Positions 15,919 through 27,162 of a stretch of DNA of 50,337 nucleotides are shown piece by piece (position 1 is the first letter of the stretch; each line of letters opens with the position of its first letter). Origin of the DNA: Acidobacteriota bacterium (GTDB lineage Bacteria; Actinomycetota; Acidimicrobiia; Acidimicrobiales; Palsa-688); contig JAGWSF010000138.1 in the NCBI GenBank assembly GCA_028876385.1, forward strand, positions 1-50,337, read 5' to 3'. The translations under genes and the position numbers were made by a program. The notes beneath the pieces were generated by a model that ran no database searches, had not been told where the DNA came from, and worked only from the letters and a program-made list of their open reading frames with translations.

Positions 15919-16404
15919 GTGGCCTCACAGGCGGAGGACGAGCGGGCGCCGGCGTGGTACCTGGTGGTGACCGGGCTGATTGCTTTCGGGGTGCTGTTCG
16001 GGGTGTGGACGGCGCTGGTCGGTTCGGCCGGCACCCAGGAAGCGATTGCCGGTTCGGTCGCCGCCGCCATCGGCACGGCCACGGGCTGGATAGCGGTGAT
16101 GCACGGTCGGGCCGCGCCGCGATTGGTACGAGGGGATTTCGTGGACCTGGCGCGGCTCCTGCCCCGGCTGTTCGTCGAGTCCGGCCAGGTCCTCGCCGCG
16201 GCCTTCGGGTGGACCCGGGGCGGCCCGCGCTCCTCCGGCTACCGCCGCGTGCCCACCGGGGTCCGCGGCGGAGGTTGGGCGGCCTCGCGGCGCAGCTCGG
16301 TGGTGACCTACGTCCTCTCTTTCACCCCCAACTCGGTGGTCGTCACCCTCGACGACGAGACGGGCCAAGCCACCGTCCACGACTTCTTGGGAGGGGACGG
16401 CTGA
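15919..16404 (+). CDS. mnhE: Mrp-type Na+/H+ antiporter subunit E
   Basis: 161 residues with two N-terminal hydrophobic segments (about 14-35 and 42-60) and a cytoplasmic C-terminal half, the layout of MrpE/MnhE. The family features RLLPRLFVESGQVLAAAF (the conserved segment before the soluble domain) and SSVVTYVLSFTPNSVVVTLDDETG (the S-x-TPG-like block followed by a short strand) are visible. It is the first gene of a seven-gene antiporter operon in the order E-F-G-MbhD-like-B-C-D. An in-frame GTG at 15904 is an alternative start, but it precedes the -10 hexamer. Confidence 0.85.
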   Translation: MASQAEDERAPAWYLVVTGLIAFGVLFGVWTALVGSAGTQEAIAGSVAAAIGTATGWIAVMHGRAAPRLVRGDFVDLARLLPRLFVESGQVLAAAFGWTRGGPRSSGYRRVPTGVRGGGWAASRRSSVVTYVLSFTPNSVVVTLDDETGQATVHDFLGGDG

Positions 16405-16408
16405 GCGA

Positions 16409-16660
16409 ATGAGCGGGTTCGACATCGGCGTGGCGGTGCTGATGGTCGCTCTGGCCCCGTGCGGGTGGGTCTGCTGGCGAGGGCGACCCGAGGACCGGAT
16501 GGTGGCGCTGGGGCTCACCGGGACGGTCCAGGCGTTGGTGCTTCTCCTGGTCGCGGCGGCGACCGGCCAGAGCGCTCTGGCGTCACTCGGCACGGTGCTC
16601 GCCATCATGTCCACCGGCGGCACGCTTCTGTTCGCCCGGTTCCTAGAGCGCTGGGTCTGA
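16409..16660 (+). CDS. mnhF: Mrp-type antiporter subunit F
   Basis: 83 residues, almost entirely hydrophobic, with three membrane helices (about 5-20, 32-53 and 57-75), the size and topology of MrpF. The family Asp in the second loop (GRPEDRMVALGL) is present. GGAGGGG overlapping the end of mnhE serves as ribosome-binding site for ATG 16409. It is part of the cation/proton antiporter membrane complex. Confidence 0.85.
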   Translation: MSGFDIGVAVLMVALAPCGWVCWRGRPEDRMVALGLTGTVQALVLLLVAAATGQSALASLGTVLAIMSTGGTLLFARFLERWV

Positions 16661-16664
16661 GCCG

Positions 16665-16967
16665 GTGCGGGACGTTCTCAGCCTGACCCTGATGGCCGCC
16701 GGCCTGGCCGTGGTGGTCGCATCCTGCGTGGCCCTGGCGCTGGTGGACGACGCCATGGACCGGCTGCATGTGGTCACACCGGCGTCCACTCTCGGGGTGA
16801 CCGGAGTCTGCGCCTCGGTCGTCGTGCGCAACGGGTTGGATCCGTCGGGATCGGCGGCCGTGCTCCTCGCCGCCGTGGTGGTCGGCAGCAGCCCGCTGAT
16901 AAGTCACGCCTGCGCCCGTTCCATCGAGGTGCGCCGCCAATCGGAGGAGGGGCCACCTTCGAAGTGA
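16665..16967 (+). CDS. mnhG: Mrp-type antiporter subunit G
   Basis: 100 residues with three membrane helices. The family signature DAMDRLHVVTPASTLGVTGV, here near residues 27-46, corresponds to the D-x-x-xRLHA-T-x-x-TLG block of MrpG/MnhG. Start GTG 16665 is 4 bases after the mnhF stop; its own stop overlaps the next start (GTGA), so translation is coupled. Confidence 0.9.
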   Translation: MRDVLSLTLMAAGLAVVVASCVALALVDDAMDRLHVVTPASTLGVTGVCASVVVRNGLDPSGSAAVLLAAVVVGSSPLISHACARSIEVRRQSEEGPPSK

Positions 16968-17206
16968 GCGATGCCCTCATCTCCATCGCCCTGTTGTGGG
17001 CGGCGATCGCGGGGACCGCGGTGGTACTCACCCGCGACCCGCTCAACCAGGCGTTCGTCGCCAGCTTCTTCGGACTGTCCCTTGCCACCTTGTACCTCCT
17101 CCTCCAAGCCGGTGACGTAGCGCTGTCACAGTTGGTGGTCGGTGCCGTCGCCGTACCGCTGATCGTGCTTCTCACCCTCGCCAAGGTCAGGACCAACAGG
17201 CGATGA
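16964..17206 (+). CDS. MbhD-like (DUF4040) antiporter subunit, equivalent to a C-terminal part of MrpA
   Basis: 80 residues with three hydrophobic helices. The stretch DPLNQAFVASFFGLSLATLYLLLQAGDVALSQLVVGAVAVPLIVLLTL is the recognisable MbhD/DUF4040 pattern, in which an APDVA-T-like segment is followed by a Val/Leu-rich helix. In classical Mrp operons this domain is the C-terminal part of the large MrpA subunit; in Mbh-type complexes it is a separate protein, as here. It overlaps both neighbours by 4 bases. Confidence 0.8.
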   Translation: MSDALISIALLWAAIAGTAVVLTRDPLNQAFVASFFGLSLATLYLLLQAGDVALSQLVVGAVAVPLIVLLTLAKVRTNRR

Positions 17207-17949
17207 CCCGCCGGTCGCGGCTCGGTCTGTTCGTCGTGGCGGCCCTGTCGGTGGCGGCCCTCCTCGCCACCGCGATGGCCGGACTTCCCCACTTCGGAGC
17301 ACCGGTGTCGGCCTACGCCCGGCTCATCAATCACCTGTCGGTGCCGCAACGCCAGGCCACCGACGTGGTCTCGGCCGTCACCTTCGACTACCGGGGGGTG
17401 GACACCCTCTTCGAGGAGTACATCCTCTTCGCCGCCGTCGCCGGCATCACCGTGCTGCTGCGTCCGCTGGCCGACGAGACCCGCCACGCCCCCGAGGAGG
17501 AGGCTCCGGGACGGACCATCCCCGATCCGAGCCCGGCGGTCGGGCTGCTGGCGGTGACCATGGCCCCGGTCCTGGTGGTTGCCGGGCTGGAGACGGTCAC
17601 CCACGGCCAGATCTCGCCGGGGGGCGGCTTTCAGGGAGGCGTGGTGCTGGCCAGCGCCCTGTTCGTGGTCTTCCTGGCCACGAGTTACTCGCGCGTCGAG
17701 ATGTTCGAGCCGAGTGCCTGGCTCGAAACCGCCGAGGGGGCCGGCGCCGGCGGGTTCGTGGCCGTCGGCGTGGCCGCCCTGGCCCTCGGATCGGCCTTCC
17801 TCTACAACTTCCTGGGCCTCGGTCATGCCGGCAACTTCATCTCGGGGGGCACACTGCCGGTGATCAATGCCGTCGTCGGCATGGAGGTGGCCGGAGGATT
17901 CGTGCTCCTGGTGAAGGAGTTCCTGGATCAGACGGAGGTGATCCGGTGA
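17203..17949 (+). CDS. mnhB: MbhE plus MnhB-domain antiporter subunit
   Basis: 248 residues. The N-terminal 90 residues (one membrane helix, then VTFDYRGVDTLFEEYILFAAVAGITVLL) match the MbhE domain, otherwise the last part of MrpA. Residues from about 105 match MnhB: VTHGQISPGGGFQGGVVLASALFVVFL, then AGNFISGGTLPVINAVVGMEVAGGFVLL, with four helices. Together they form part of the multisubunit cation/proton antiporter. The fusion places MrpA-derived and MrpB domains in one chain. 4-base overlaps on both sides. Confidence 0.9.
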   Translation: MTRRSRLGLFVVAALSVAALLATAMAGLPHFGAPVSAYARLINHLSVPQRQATDVVSAVTFDYRGVDTLFEEYILFAAVAGITVLLRPLADETRHAPEEEAPGRTIPDPSPAVGLLAVTMAPVLVVAGLETVTHGQISPGGGFQGGVVLASALFVVFLATSYSRVEMFEPSAWLETAEGAGAGGFVAVGVAALALGSAFLYNFLGLGHAGNFISGGTLPVINAVVGMEVAGGFVLLVKEFLDQTEVIR

Positions 17950-18302
17950 GCATCCTGGCCTACGGCGTGGTCGTCTGGCTCTTCCTGGTAGGTATCTACG
18001 GGGTCGTAACCAGCCGCAACCTCATCGCTCTGGTCGTCTGCCTGTCGGTCAGCCAGTCGGCCACCGACATCCTCCTCCTCGAGATCGGCTACACCCACCA
18101 GGGCCGGGCTCCGGTATTCACCGGGGTGTCGGGAAACCACGGGCCCCCCGTCGACGCCATCATGCAGGCCCTCTCCCTGACCGACGTGGTGCTCGGCGCC
18201 GCAGTGTCGGCTCTGCTGCTGGCCCTCTCCATCCAGATACACAAGCGCACCGGCAGCCTGGACCCCGACGATCTCGTCAGCCGTCACGAGCTCCCCTGGT
18301 AG
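17946..18302 (+). CDS. mnhC: Mrp-type antiporter subunit C (NuoK-like)
   Basis: 118 residues with three membrane helices, homologous in family terms to NuoK of complex I. The third helix is preceded by GPPVDAIMQALSLTDVVLGAAVSALLLAL, equivalent to the DPLPQALVLTAIVIG block of MrpC. Helix 2 carries Glu (DILLLEIGYTH), matching the conserved membrane Glu of NuoK/MrpC that takes part in proton transfer. Start GTG/ATG region at 17946 overlaps the mnhB stop by 4 bases. Confidence 0.88.
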   Translation: MSILAYGVVVWLFLVGIYGVVTSRNLIALVVCLSVSQSATDILLLEIGYTHQGRAPVFTGVSGNHGPPVDAIMQALSLTDVVLGAAVSALLLALSIQIHKRTGSLDPDDLVSRHELPW

Positions 18303-18322
18303 CGCCACCGGAGACCCGCCCC

Positions 18323-21593
<3,271 letters not shown>

Positions 21594-21595
21594 CC

Positions 21596-22564
21596 GTGCG
21601 CTACGTGGAGGTGGCCGGGGTTCGCCTGTCCGCCATCGGTGTCGGCACCTGGCAGTTCGGCTCACGAGAGTGGGGTTACGGCGAGGGATACGCCAGCGGT
21701 GAGGCCGGTCGCATCGTCGGACGGGCCCTCGATCTCGGCGTCAACCTGCTCGACACCGCCGAGATATACGGCTTCGGACGCTCCGAGCGGATCGTGGGTC
21801 GGGCCATCGAGGGGCGCCGCGAGGAGGCCTTCGTGGCCACCAAGATCCTGCCCGTCCTACCGGTCGGGCCGGTCGCCGAGCGACGGGCGCGCGGCAGTGC
21901 CCGGCGTCTCGGGATCGAGGTCATCGACCTGTACCAGATCCACCAGCCGAACCCCCTGGTCCCCTTGTCCTCCCAGATGGCCGCCATGCGTCGGCTGCTG
22001 ACCGCCGGGCTGGTCCGCCACGTCGGGGTGAGCAACTACTCCCTCAGCCGGTGGCAGGCCGGCGAACGGGCGCTGGGCAGCCCGGTGCTTTCCAACCAGG
22101 TGCGCCTGAGCCTGGTCGACCGCCGCCCCCTCCGCGCCCTGGTGCCGTGGGCGGCCGAGCACGACCGGCTGGTGATCGCCTACAGCCCCCTCGCCCAGGG
22201 TCTCCTTTCGGGACGCTACGGGGTCGGCAACGCCCCGACCCGCGGGGTGAGGGCCATGAACCCGCTGTTCCTGCCGGAGAACCTGGAGCGGGCCGCGCCT
22301 CTCCTCGGCTCCCTGAAGACCATCGCCACCCGTCACGGCGCCACCGCCGCCCAGGTGGCCCTGGCCTGGGTCATCCGCCGGCCCAACGTGGTCGCCATCC
22401 CCGGCGCGAGCAGCATCTCCCAGTTGGAGCACAACGTCGAAGCCGCCGACCTCGATCTGAGCGACGAGGAGGACCGGGAGCTCAGCACCGCGGCGGCCGC
22501 CTTCGCACCGGTGGGCGGGGTCAGCGCCACGTCGAAGCTGCTCAGGCGGCGCCTCCCGTTCTGA
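21596..22564 (+). CDS. Aldo/keto reductase
   Basis: 322 residues, a TIM-barrel NADPH-dependent oxidoreductase of normal length. The catalytic tetrad is complete: Asp53 and Tyr58 (LLDTAEIYGFG), Lys83 (ATKI) and His116 (YQIHQPN). VGVSNYSLSRW and the C-terminal AIPGASSISQLEHNVEAADLDLS are the standard cofactor-binding blocks. Start GTG 21596 lies 2 bases after the argG stop, so it is probably in the argG transcript, although no metabolic link is evident. Confidence 0.93.
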   Translation: MRYVEVAGVRLSAIGVGTWQFGSREWGYGEGYASGEAGRIVGRALDLGVNLLDTAEIYGFGRSERIVGRAIEGRREEAFVATKILPVLPVGPVAERRARGSARRLGIEVIDLYQIHQPNPLVPLSSQMAAMRRLLTAGLVRHVGVSNYSLSRWQAGERALGSPVLSNQVRLSLVDRRPLRALVPWAAEHDRLVIAYSPLAQGLLSGRYGVGNAPTRGVRAMNPLFLPENLERAAPLLGSLKTIATRHGATAAQVALAWVIRRPNVVAIPGASSISQLEHNVEAADLDLSDEEDRELSTAAAAFAPVGGVSATSKLLRRRLPF

Positions 22565-22590
22565 CGAAGCTGGGCCACCCCTCAGGCCGC

Positions 22591-22596
22591 TAGCGT
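22591..22596 (+). promoter_or_regulatory. -10 element TAGCGT for leaderless SDR gene
   Basis: TAGCGT, then 6 bases, then ATG 22603, without a Shine-Dalgarno. Confidence 0.5.
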
Positions 22597-22602
22597 TGGG
22601 CC

Positions 22603-23550
22603 ATGGACACTTTCGGGGGGAAGCGGGCGGTGGTGACCGGGGGCGGCTCCGGCATGGGCCGGGAGCTGGTCGTCCAGCTGGCCGAAGCGGGGTGCTCGGT
22701 AGCCACCTGCGACGTGAACGCCACCGGCCTGGCCGAGACGGCTTCGCGGGCGGCGCACGCCGCCGGGCGGGTCACCACCCACATCTGCGACGTCTCGGAC
22801 CGCCAGCAGGTGGCCCGGCTGCACGCCGAGGTGACCGCCGCCCACGGCGGGGTGCTGGAGCTGCTGTTCAACAATGCCGGCATAGGGGGGGCCGGGAGCT
22901 TCGTCGTGGACGACCCCGAGGACTGGGAACGGGTATTCGCCGTCGACTTCTTCGGTGTGTACAACTGCAGCCGGGCCTTCCTGCCCGAGCTGATGGCGGC
23001 CGACGAGTCGGTGCTGGTGAACACCAGCAGCGTCAACGGTTTCTGGGCCTCGCTCGGCCCGGGTATCCCCCACACCGCCTACAGCACGGCCAAGTTCGCC
23101 GTGAAGGGTTTCAGCGAGGCGCTCATCGAGGATCTCCGCCTCAACGCCCCGCACGTGAAGGTGGCCGTGGTGATGCCCGGCCACATCGGCACCGACATCG
23201 TGGCCAACTCCCGGCGGTACTTCGGCCAGCCCGAACCCGACGCCATGGGCGAGGAGGATCTGGTCCCGATGCGCGAGTCGCTGGCCCGCCAGGGCGTGGA
23301 CGCCGAGTCGCTGTCGCTCGACGACCTGCGAGGCGTGCGCAAGCTGATGGAGGAAGGCTTCCGGACCACCGCCCCGCTCGACGCCGCCGGTGCGGCGACG
23401 GTCATCCTCGACGGCATCCGGGCCGGCAAGTGGCGCATCCTGGTCGGCGACGATGCCGTCCGCCTCGACCAGCAGGTCCGGGCCAACCCCGAAGCCGCCT
23501 ACGACCACCAGGGCATCGGCCTCAACACCATCAACCTGACCGCCGGGTAG
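22603..23550 (+). CDS. Short-chain dehydrogenase/reductase (SDR), extended C-terminus
   Basis: 315 residues. TGGGSGMG at 12-19 is the NAD(P)-binding loop, NNAG at 90-93, the catalytic serine at 142-143, and Tyr160/Lys164 complete the active site. It is about 60 residues longer than minimal SDRs, with a helical C-terminal region (LDDLRGVRKLMEEGFRTT, then GIRAGKWRILVGDDAVRLDQQVR), common in actinobacterial SDRs acting on lipid-like or terpenoid alcohols. It converges on the UGC selenoprotein gene, 22 bases apart. Confidence 0.93.
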   Translation: MDTFGGKRAVVTGGGSGMGRELVVQLAEAGCSVATCDVNATGLAETASRAAHAAGRVTTHICDVSDRQQVARLHAEVTAAHGGVLELLFNNAGIGGAGSFVVDDPEDWERVFAVDFFGVYNCSRAFLPELMAADESVLVNTSSVNGFWASLGPGIPHTAYSTAKFAVKGFSEALIEDLRLNAPHVKVAVVMPGHIGTDIVANSRRYFGQPEPDAMGEEDLVPMRESLARQGVDAESLSLDDLRGVRKLMEEGFRTTAPLDAAGAATVILDGIRAGKWRILVGDDAVRLDQQVRANPEAAYDHQGIGLNTINLTAG

Positions 23551-23572
23551 CGAGGCGGGCCGCCCCGAGCGG

Positions 23573-24616
23573 TCAGCTGCGACCCATGATGGTGTCGATG
23601 TCCTGGTTGAAGTCGGATATGAACGGCCAGTCCTCGCCGTCGGCGGGGGCCTGCCGGAAGCGGGTCCACTCGTCGTCGCCGTCGTCGCCGGACCGCTCGA
23701 CAGCCAAGGCCGACCACGCCTGCCGCTTGTAGGTGACGTTCTCCGGGTGCAGCCGGTGGGCGTGGTTGAAGTGGGTGATGACCCGCTCGGTCAGGCCCTC
23801 CTGGCGCCAGAAATGCTGGGCCAGTTCGAAGTGGGCGGCCGCCTCGGACACCGATGGCGGGGTCGGGCGGGAGCGTTCGACGACCTGGTCGGGGGTCAGG
23901 GCGTAGGGGCTGTCCCCACCGTTGGCCACCCAGTCGCGCAGCTCACGCACGTACTGCTCCCGCTCCTCCAGGCCGCCGATCATCTCCACCAGGCGAAGAG
24001 CGCCTTCCCCGACGGGCATGGGCCAGCCCCGGTGCGGGGGTCTGACGATCGTGCCCCGCTCGTCGATCCAGACCACCTGGGGAACGTTGGTCACACCGAA
24101 CAGGGCGTCGAGGGCGTGGCCTTGGTCCACGAGCGAGGGGTGGCTGGAGCCGGCCGCCTCCACGAAGGGCCGGGCCACTTCCGGGCCGGCCATCTCCAGA
24201 CAGACATCCACTACTTCCAGACCGAGAGGATTCAGCTCCTCCCACAGTGCCTGCCACCCGGGCAGGTCCCATCGACAGCCTCAGTAGGGGGCCCAGGCGA
24301 CGAGGGCTACCTTGCGACCCTCGAGCTGGCGCAGACGGAACTCCCTGCCGTCGAGGTCGGGGAGGGCCAGGTCGGGGGCGGCCGCGCTCATCAGGGCCCG
24401 TCCACCGAGGGTCTCGGGCCCGAGGGCCCAGGCCCCCAGGTCGGGATCGTGGACCACGGCCATACCGAGGCTGGCGCACGTGGCCGCCAGATCGAACGGT
24501 CCGGCCCCCAGGGGCACGCACACATCGCCTTTGCAGGCGCCCTCGGGTTTGATGGCCCAGCCGGTGGCCGCCTCGAACTCGTCAGGAGTGCACTCGAAAT
24601 CGGAGAGAAGCAGCAC
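23573..24616 (-). CDS. TlpA/ResA-like thioredoxin-fold selenoprotein with WAPY-Sec-GC motif (Sec112)
   Basis: Read through the UGA at 24283-24281, the gene gives 347 residues. Residues 1-75 form a Cys-containing N-terminal domain (Cys9, Cys28, Cys33, Cys47; GACKGDVCVPL). From about 80 a redoxin domain begins (APDLALPDLDGREFRLRQLEGRKVALVAWAPY), leading into Sec112-Gly-Cys114 followed by RWDLPGWQALWEEL, exactly where ResA/TlpA proteins have W-A-x-W-C-x-x-C. The later VPQVVWIDERGTIV supplies the cis-Pro strand. The tail from about 275 is helical and TPR-like. No signal peptide, so cytoplasmic. GTG 24616 lies 7 bases after TAGATT (leaderless). A SECIS-like hairpin follows the UGA. UGC-containing redoxin-like selenoproteins are known from memory; the substrate here is unknown. 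Confidence 0.9.
24250..24266 (-). promoter_or_regulatory. Putative bacterial SECIS hairpin of the UGC selenoprotein gene
   Basis: On the minus strand CCTGCC (24266-24261) pairs perfectly with GGCAGG (24255-24250) around the loop CGGGT. The stem begins 14 bases and the loop 20 bases after the UGA. Loop size, the G at loop position 2 and the distance agree with the bacterial SECIS consensus as I recall it. Confidence 0.72.
24281..24283 (-). other. UGA codon recoded as selenocysteine
   Basis: In-frame TGA on the minus strand between WAPY and GCRWDLPGW. The same frame is open on both sides (111 and 235 codons), and a thioredoxin-fold protein results only from read-through. Confidence 0.9.
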
Positions 24617-24623
24617 GACCGCG

Positions 24624-24629
24624 AATCTA
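24624..24629 (-). promoter_or_regulatory. -10 element TAGATT for leaderless UGC selenoprotein gene
   Basis: TAGATT (minus strand), then 7 bases, then GTG 24616. It lies back to back with the TAGGCA element of the divergent MFS gene. Confidence 0.55.
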
Positions 24630-24677
24630 ACCTACTTCGGTCGATCCCGGATTTCCGGAGCACTCCTCCGCTTGTGC

Positions 24678-24683
24678 TAGGCA
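24678..24683 (+). promoter_or_regulatory. -10 element TAGGCA for leaderless MFS gene
   Basis: TAGGCA, then 7 bases, then ATG 24691. The last base departs from TANNNT, but position and spacing match the other leaderless genes. Confidence 0.4.
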
Positions 24684-24690
24684 CAGAGGC

Positions 24691-26247
24691 ATGGTTGAGG
24701 TGCCCCCCGCCTCCGAAGCCGCCGCCTCCCCGGTCCCGATCCGCCGCAGCAACGGGTGGGGGACGCTGGCCACCGTCGCGCTCGGAGTGATCATGGTCGG
24801 GCTGGACGGCACGGTCGTGTCGGTCGCCAACCCGTCGATAGGCAAAGACCTCCACGCCTCCCTCGCCGACCTCCAGTGGATCACCAACGCCTACCTGCTG
24901 GCCCTGGCCGTCGGTCTGATACCGGGCGGCAAGCTCGGGGACCGCTACGGCCGTCGTCTGATCTTCATGATCGGGGTGGTGGGCTTCGCGCTGTCGTCTC
25001 TCGGGGTGGCGGTCATCGGCAGCGTGGCCGGCGTGATCGCCATGCGGACCGTCCAGGGGCTGTTCGGCGCCCTCCTTCTGCCCAACACGGTGGCTCTGCT
25101 CCGCGCCGCCTTCCCGGCCGACCAGCTCAACCGGGCGGTCGGTATATGGAGTTCGTCGTCGGCGGCGGCCATCGCCGGTGGTCCGGTCATCGGCGGGCTG
25201 CTGGTCGAGAAGGTGGATTGGCAGAGCGTCTTTCTGCTCAACCTGCCGGTCGGTCTGGCCACAGTGGTCTGCGGGGTGCTGGTGATGCCCGAGAGCCGGG
25301 AGTCGACCCGACAGAGGTTCGACCTGCCCGGGCTGGTCCTCCTCGCCAGCGCGGTCTTCTGTCTGGTCTACGGACTGATCCGCTCGGAGAGCTCGGGCTG
25401 GTCGTCGCCGACCAATCTGGGCCTGCTCGCCGGGTCGGCGGCCCTCGGCGGCGTGTTCGTGGCCGTCGAACGCCGTCGAGAGGCACCCCTCCTGCCCCTG
25501 CACCTGTTCGCCTCCCGGTCGGTGTCGCTCGGGGTGGTGACCCTGATGCTCAACTTCTTCGCTCTCTTCGGCGTCCTCTTCTTCATCAGCCTCTACTTCC
25601 AGAACGTGCAGCACCTCGACGCCGTCCAGGGCGGGGTGAGGCTGCTGCCCCTCATCGGGGTGTTCTCCCTCACCTCCCCCTACGCCGGAAGGGTCACGAC
25701 CCGCTTCGGCGCCGGTCCTCCCATCACCGTCGGCCTGGCCCTCGGCACGGCATCGCTACTCAGTCTGCTCACCATCTCGGAGCACTCGCCGTTCTGGTCG
25801 CTCTGCCCGGGGCTGGTGGGCATCGGGCTCGGGGTGTCGCTGGTAGTCGTCGCCTCCACCGAGGCCATCATCGCCAACGCCCCCGTGGACGAGGCCGGCG
25901 TGGCGGGCGGCCTCCAGGGCATCGCCGTACAGCTCGGCGGCGTGCTCGGGTCGTCGATCCTCGGTTCGATACTGGCCGCCGGGGTCGAAAGCCGCCTGCC
26001 GCGGCGGTTCCCGGTGGCCTCCCAGGTGGTCGAGCAGGGCATCGCCCCGGCCGGGTCGTCGGCGTCGGTGACGGCGACAGCGCACGCCGCCTTCCTCTTC
26101 GGCCTGCGCCTTTCCCTGGTCGCCGCCGCCGTGGCCACCCTGGCGGGCGCCGCCTGCGGGCCGTGGATCCGCTCCGGCGGGGCCGGGACCGGAACCGGCG
26201 AGGAGGAGAGCGGCGGGCGCGAGCGACCAATCGTCGTGCACATATAG
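24691..26247 (+). CDS. MFS exporter, DHA2 (EmrB/QacA) type
   Basis: 518 residues with about 14 membrane helices. LDGTVVSVANPSIGKDL in TM1, GGKLGDRYGRRLIFMIG (motif A) after TM2, RTVQGLFGALLLPNTVALL in TM4 and AGGPVIGGLLVEKVDWQSVFLLNLPVG around TM5-6 are the DHA2 signatures. It exports hydrophobic compounds with proton antiport. Charged C-terminal tail with no known domain. It is divergent from the UGC selenoprotein gene with 74 bases between; no regulator is adjacent, and it differs clearly from the MFS protein at 8580. Confidence 0.92.
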   Translation: MVEVPPASEAAASPVPIRRSNGWGTLATVALGVIMVGLDGTVVSVANPSIGKDLHASLADLQWITNAYLLALAVGLIPGGKLGDRYGRRLIFMIGVVGFALSSLGVAVIGSVAGVIAMRTVQGLFGALLLPNTVALLRAAFPADQLNRAVGIWSSSSAAAIAGGPVIGGLLVEKVDWQSVFLLNLPVGLATVVCGVLVMPESRESTRQRFDLPGLVLLASAVFCLVYGLIRSESSGWSSPTNLGLLAGSAALGGVFVAVERRREAPLLPLHLFASRSVSLGVVTLMLNFFALFGVLFFISLYFQNVQHLDAVQGGVRLLPLIGVFSLTSPYAGRVTTRFGAGPPITVGLALGTASLLSLLTISEHSPFWSLCPGLVGIGLGVSLVVVASTEAIIANAPVDEAGVAGGLQGIAVQLGGVLGSSILGSILAAGVESRLPRRFPVASQVVEQGIAPAGSSASVTATAHAAFLFGLRLSLVAAAVATLAGAACGPWIRSGGAGTGTGEEESGGRERPIVVHI

Positions 26248-26369
26248 ACGGCCGTTTCCCATCTCCTCCGGGGGGGTCTCGATCGAGGCGGGACCGGCCC
26301 GAGCGACCATCGGTTATATCCTTGATGGGATGCGGTCGGAAGGCCGTCACCTTGGCAGAGGAGGACGCC

Positions 26370-27122
26370 ATGCACTTCGAACCGACCCCGGCCAAGCTCA
26401 TCCCCGATATGTCACCCCGCGAGGAGCTGGTGGTGCTGGCCCGCTGTCTCTGGCGGGAGGGCTACAGCGACCACCTGGCCGGCCACATCACCTTCAACCT
26501 GGGCGACGGCACCCTCCTGTGCAACCCGTGGCTGATCACCTGGGACGAGCTGCGGCCCCACCAGGTGATCCGGATCGACCTCGAGGGGAACCTGGTGGAG
26601 GGCGACTGGCCGGTGCCGCTCGGGATCCCGTTGCACCTGGCCCTGCACCGGGCCCGCCCCGGCGTGCAGTGGGCCATGCACAACCATCCGCTCTACGGGA
26701 CCGTCCTGGCCGACATGAAGGTGGTGCCGCCGGCCATGGACCAAAGCTCGTCGCTCGGAGGCGGCCACCTGGTGCTCGTCGACGAGTACGAGGGCGGCGT
26801 GAACAACATGGCCGCCGCCGACCACGCCGTGCAGGCCATGGGCGACGCCGACCTGGCCCTGCTGTGCGGCCACGGGGTGTTCGTCGTCGGCAGCTCGGCC
26901 CGGGCCATCCACCAGCGCGCCGTGGCCCTGGAGCAGCGCTGCCAGCACGCGTGGCACATCATGGCCGCGGGTGGCGCCCTGGACAGCCCTCTCCCACAGT
27001 CCTGGACGGACAAGATGCTGGCCAGCGACGGCAACAGCTTCCACGGTTTCTGGGAGGCCATGGTCCGCAAGGAGCTGCGAGAGGACCCTTCCCTGCTCGG
27101 GGATCCCCGACTACCGGACTAG
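26370..27122 (+). CDS. Class II aldolase/adducin-like protein
   Basis: 250 residues of the class II aldolase/epimerase fold. Metal-ligand histidines are seen at His104 and His106 (MHNHPLYG) and His168 (CGHGVF). GYSDHLAGHITFNLGDGTLLCNPWLITWDEL is the substrate-binding N-terminal block. Aligned by eye on fuculose aldolase, the catalytic Glu that precedes the HNH motif by about 30 residues is replaced by Gly85 (PLGIPLHLALH), so ordinary aldol cleavage is doubtful; decarboxylation or another activity is possible. ATG 26370 has a perfect AGAGGAGG site 5 bases upstream. It ends convergently with formate dehydrogenase across a strong hairpin. Confidence 0.88.
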   Translation: MHFEPTPAKLIPDMSPREELVVLARCLWREGYSDHLAGHITFNLGDGTLLCNPWLITWDELRPHQVIRIDLEGNLVEGDWPVPLGIPLHLALHRARPGVQWAMHNHPLYGTVLADMKVVPPAMDQSSSLGGGHLVLVDEYEGGVNNMAAADHAVQAMGDADLALLCGHGVFVVGSSARAIHQRAVALEQRCQHAWHIMAAGGALDSPLPQSWTDKMLASDGNSFHGFWEAMVRKELREDPSLLGDPRLPD

Positions 27123-27162
27123 GAGCCGGACGGCCCGGGCGGACGGCCCGGGCGCCCGGCTC
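27123..27162. terminator. Nested GC hairpin between convergent aldolase-like and formate dehydrogenase genes
   Basis: Outer arms 27123-27129 and 27156-27162 (GAGCCGG with CCGGCTC) enclose an inner stem in which GCCCGGGC at 27133-27140 pairs with its copy at 27146-27153 around a 5-base loop. It fills the gap between two converging genes and probably ends transcription from both sides. Confidence 0.65.

Noticed and set aside
23573..24211. A separate TPR-type gene starting at 24211
   Set aside because: It would lack the active site and begin in mid-domain; the frame is shared with the N-terminal part across the UGA.
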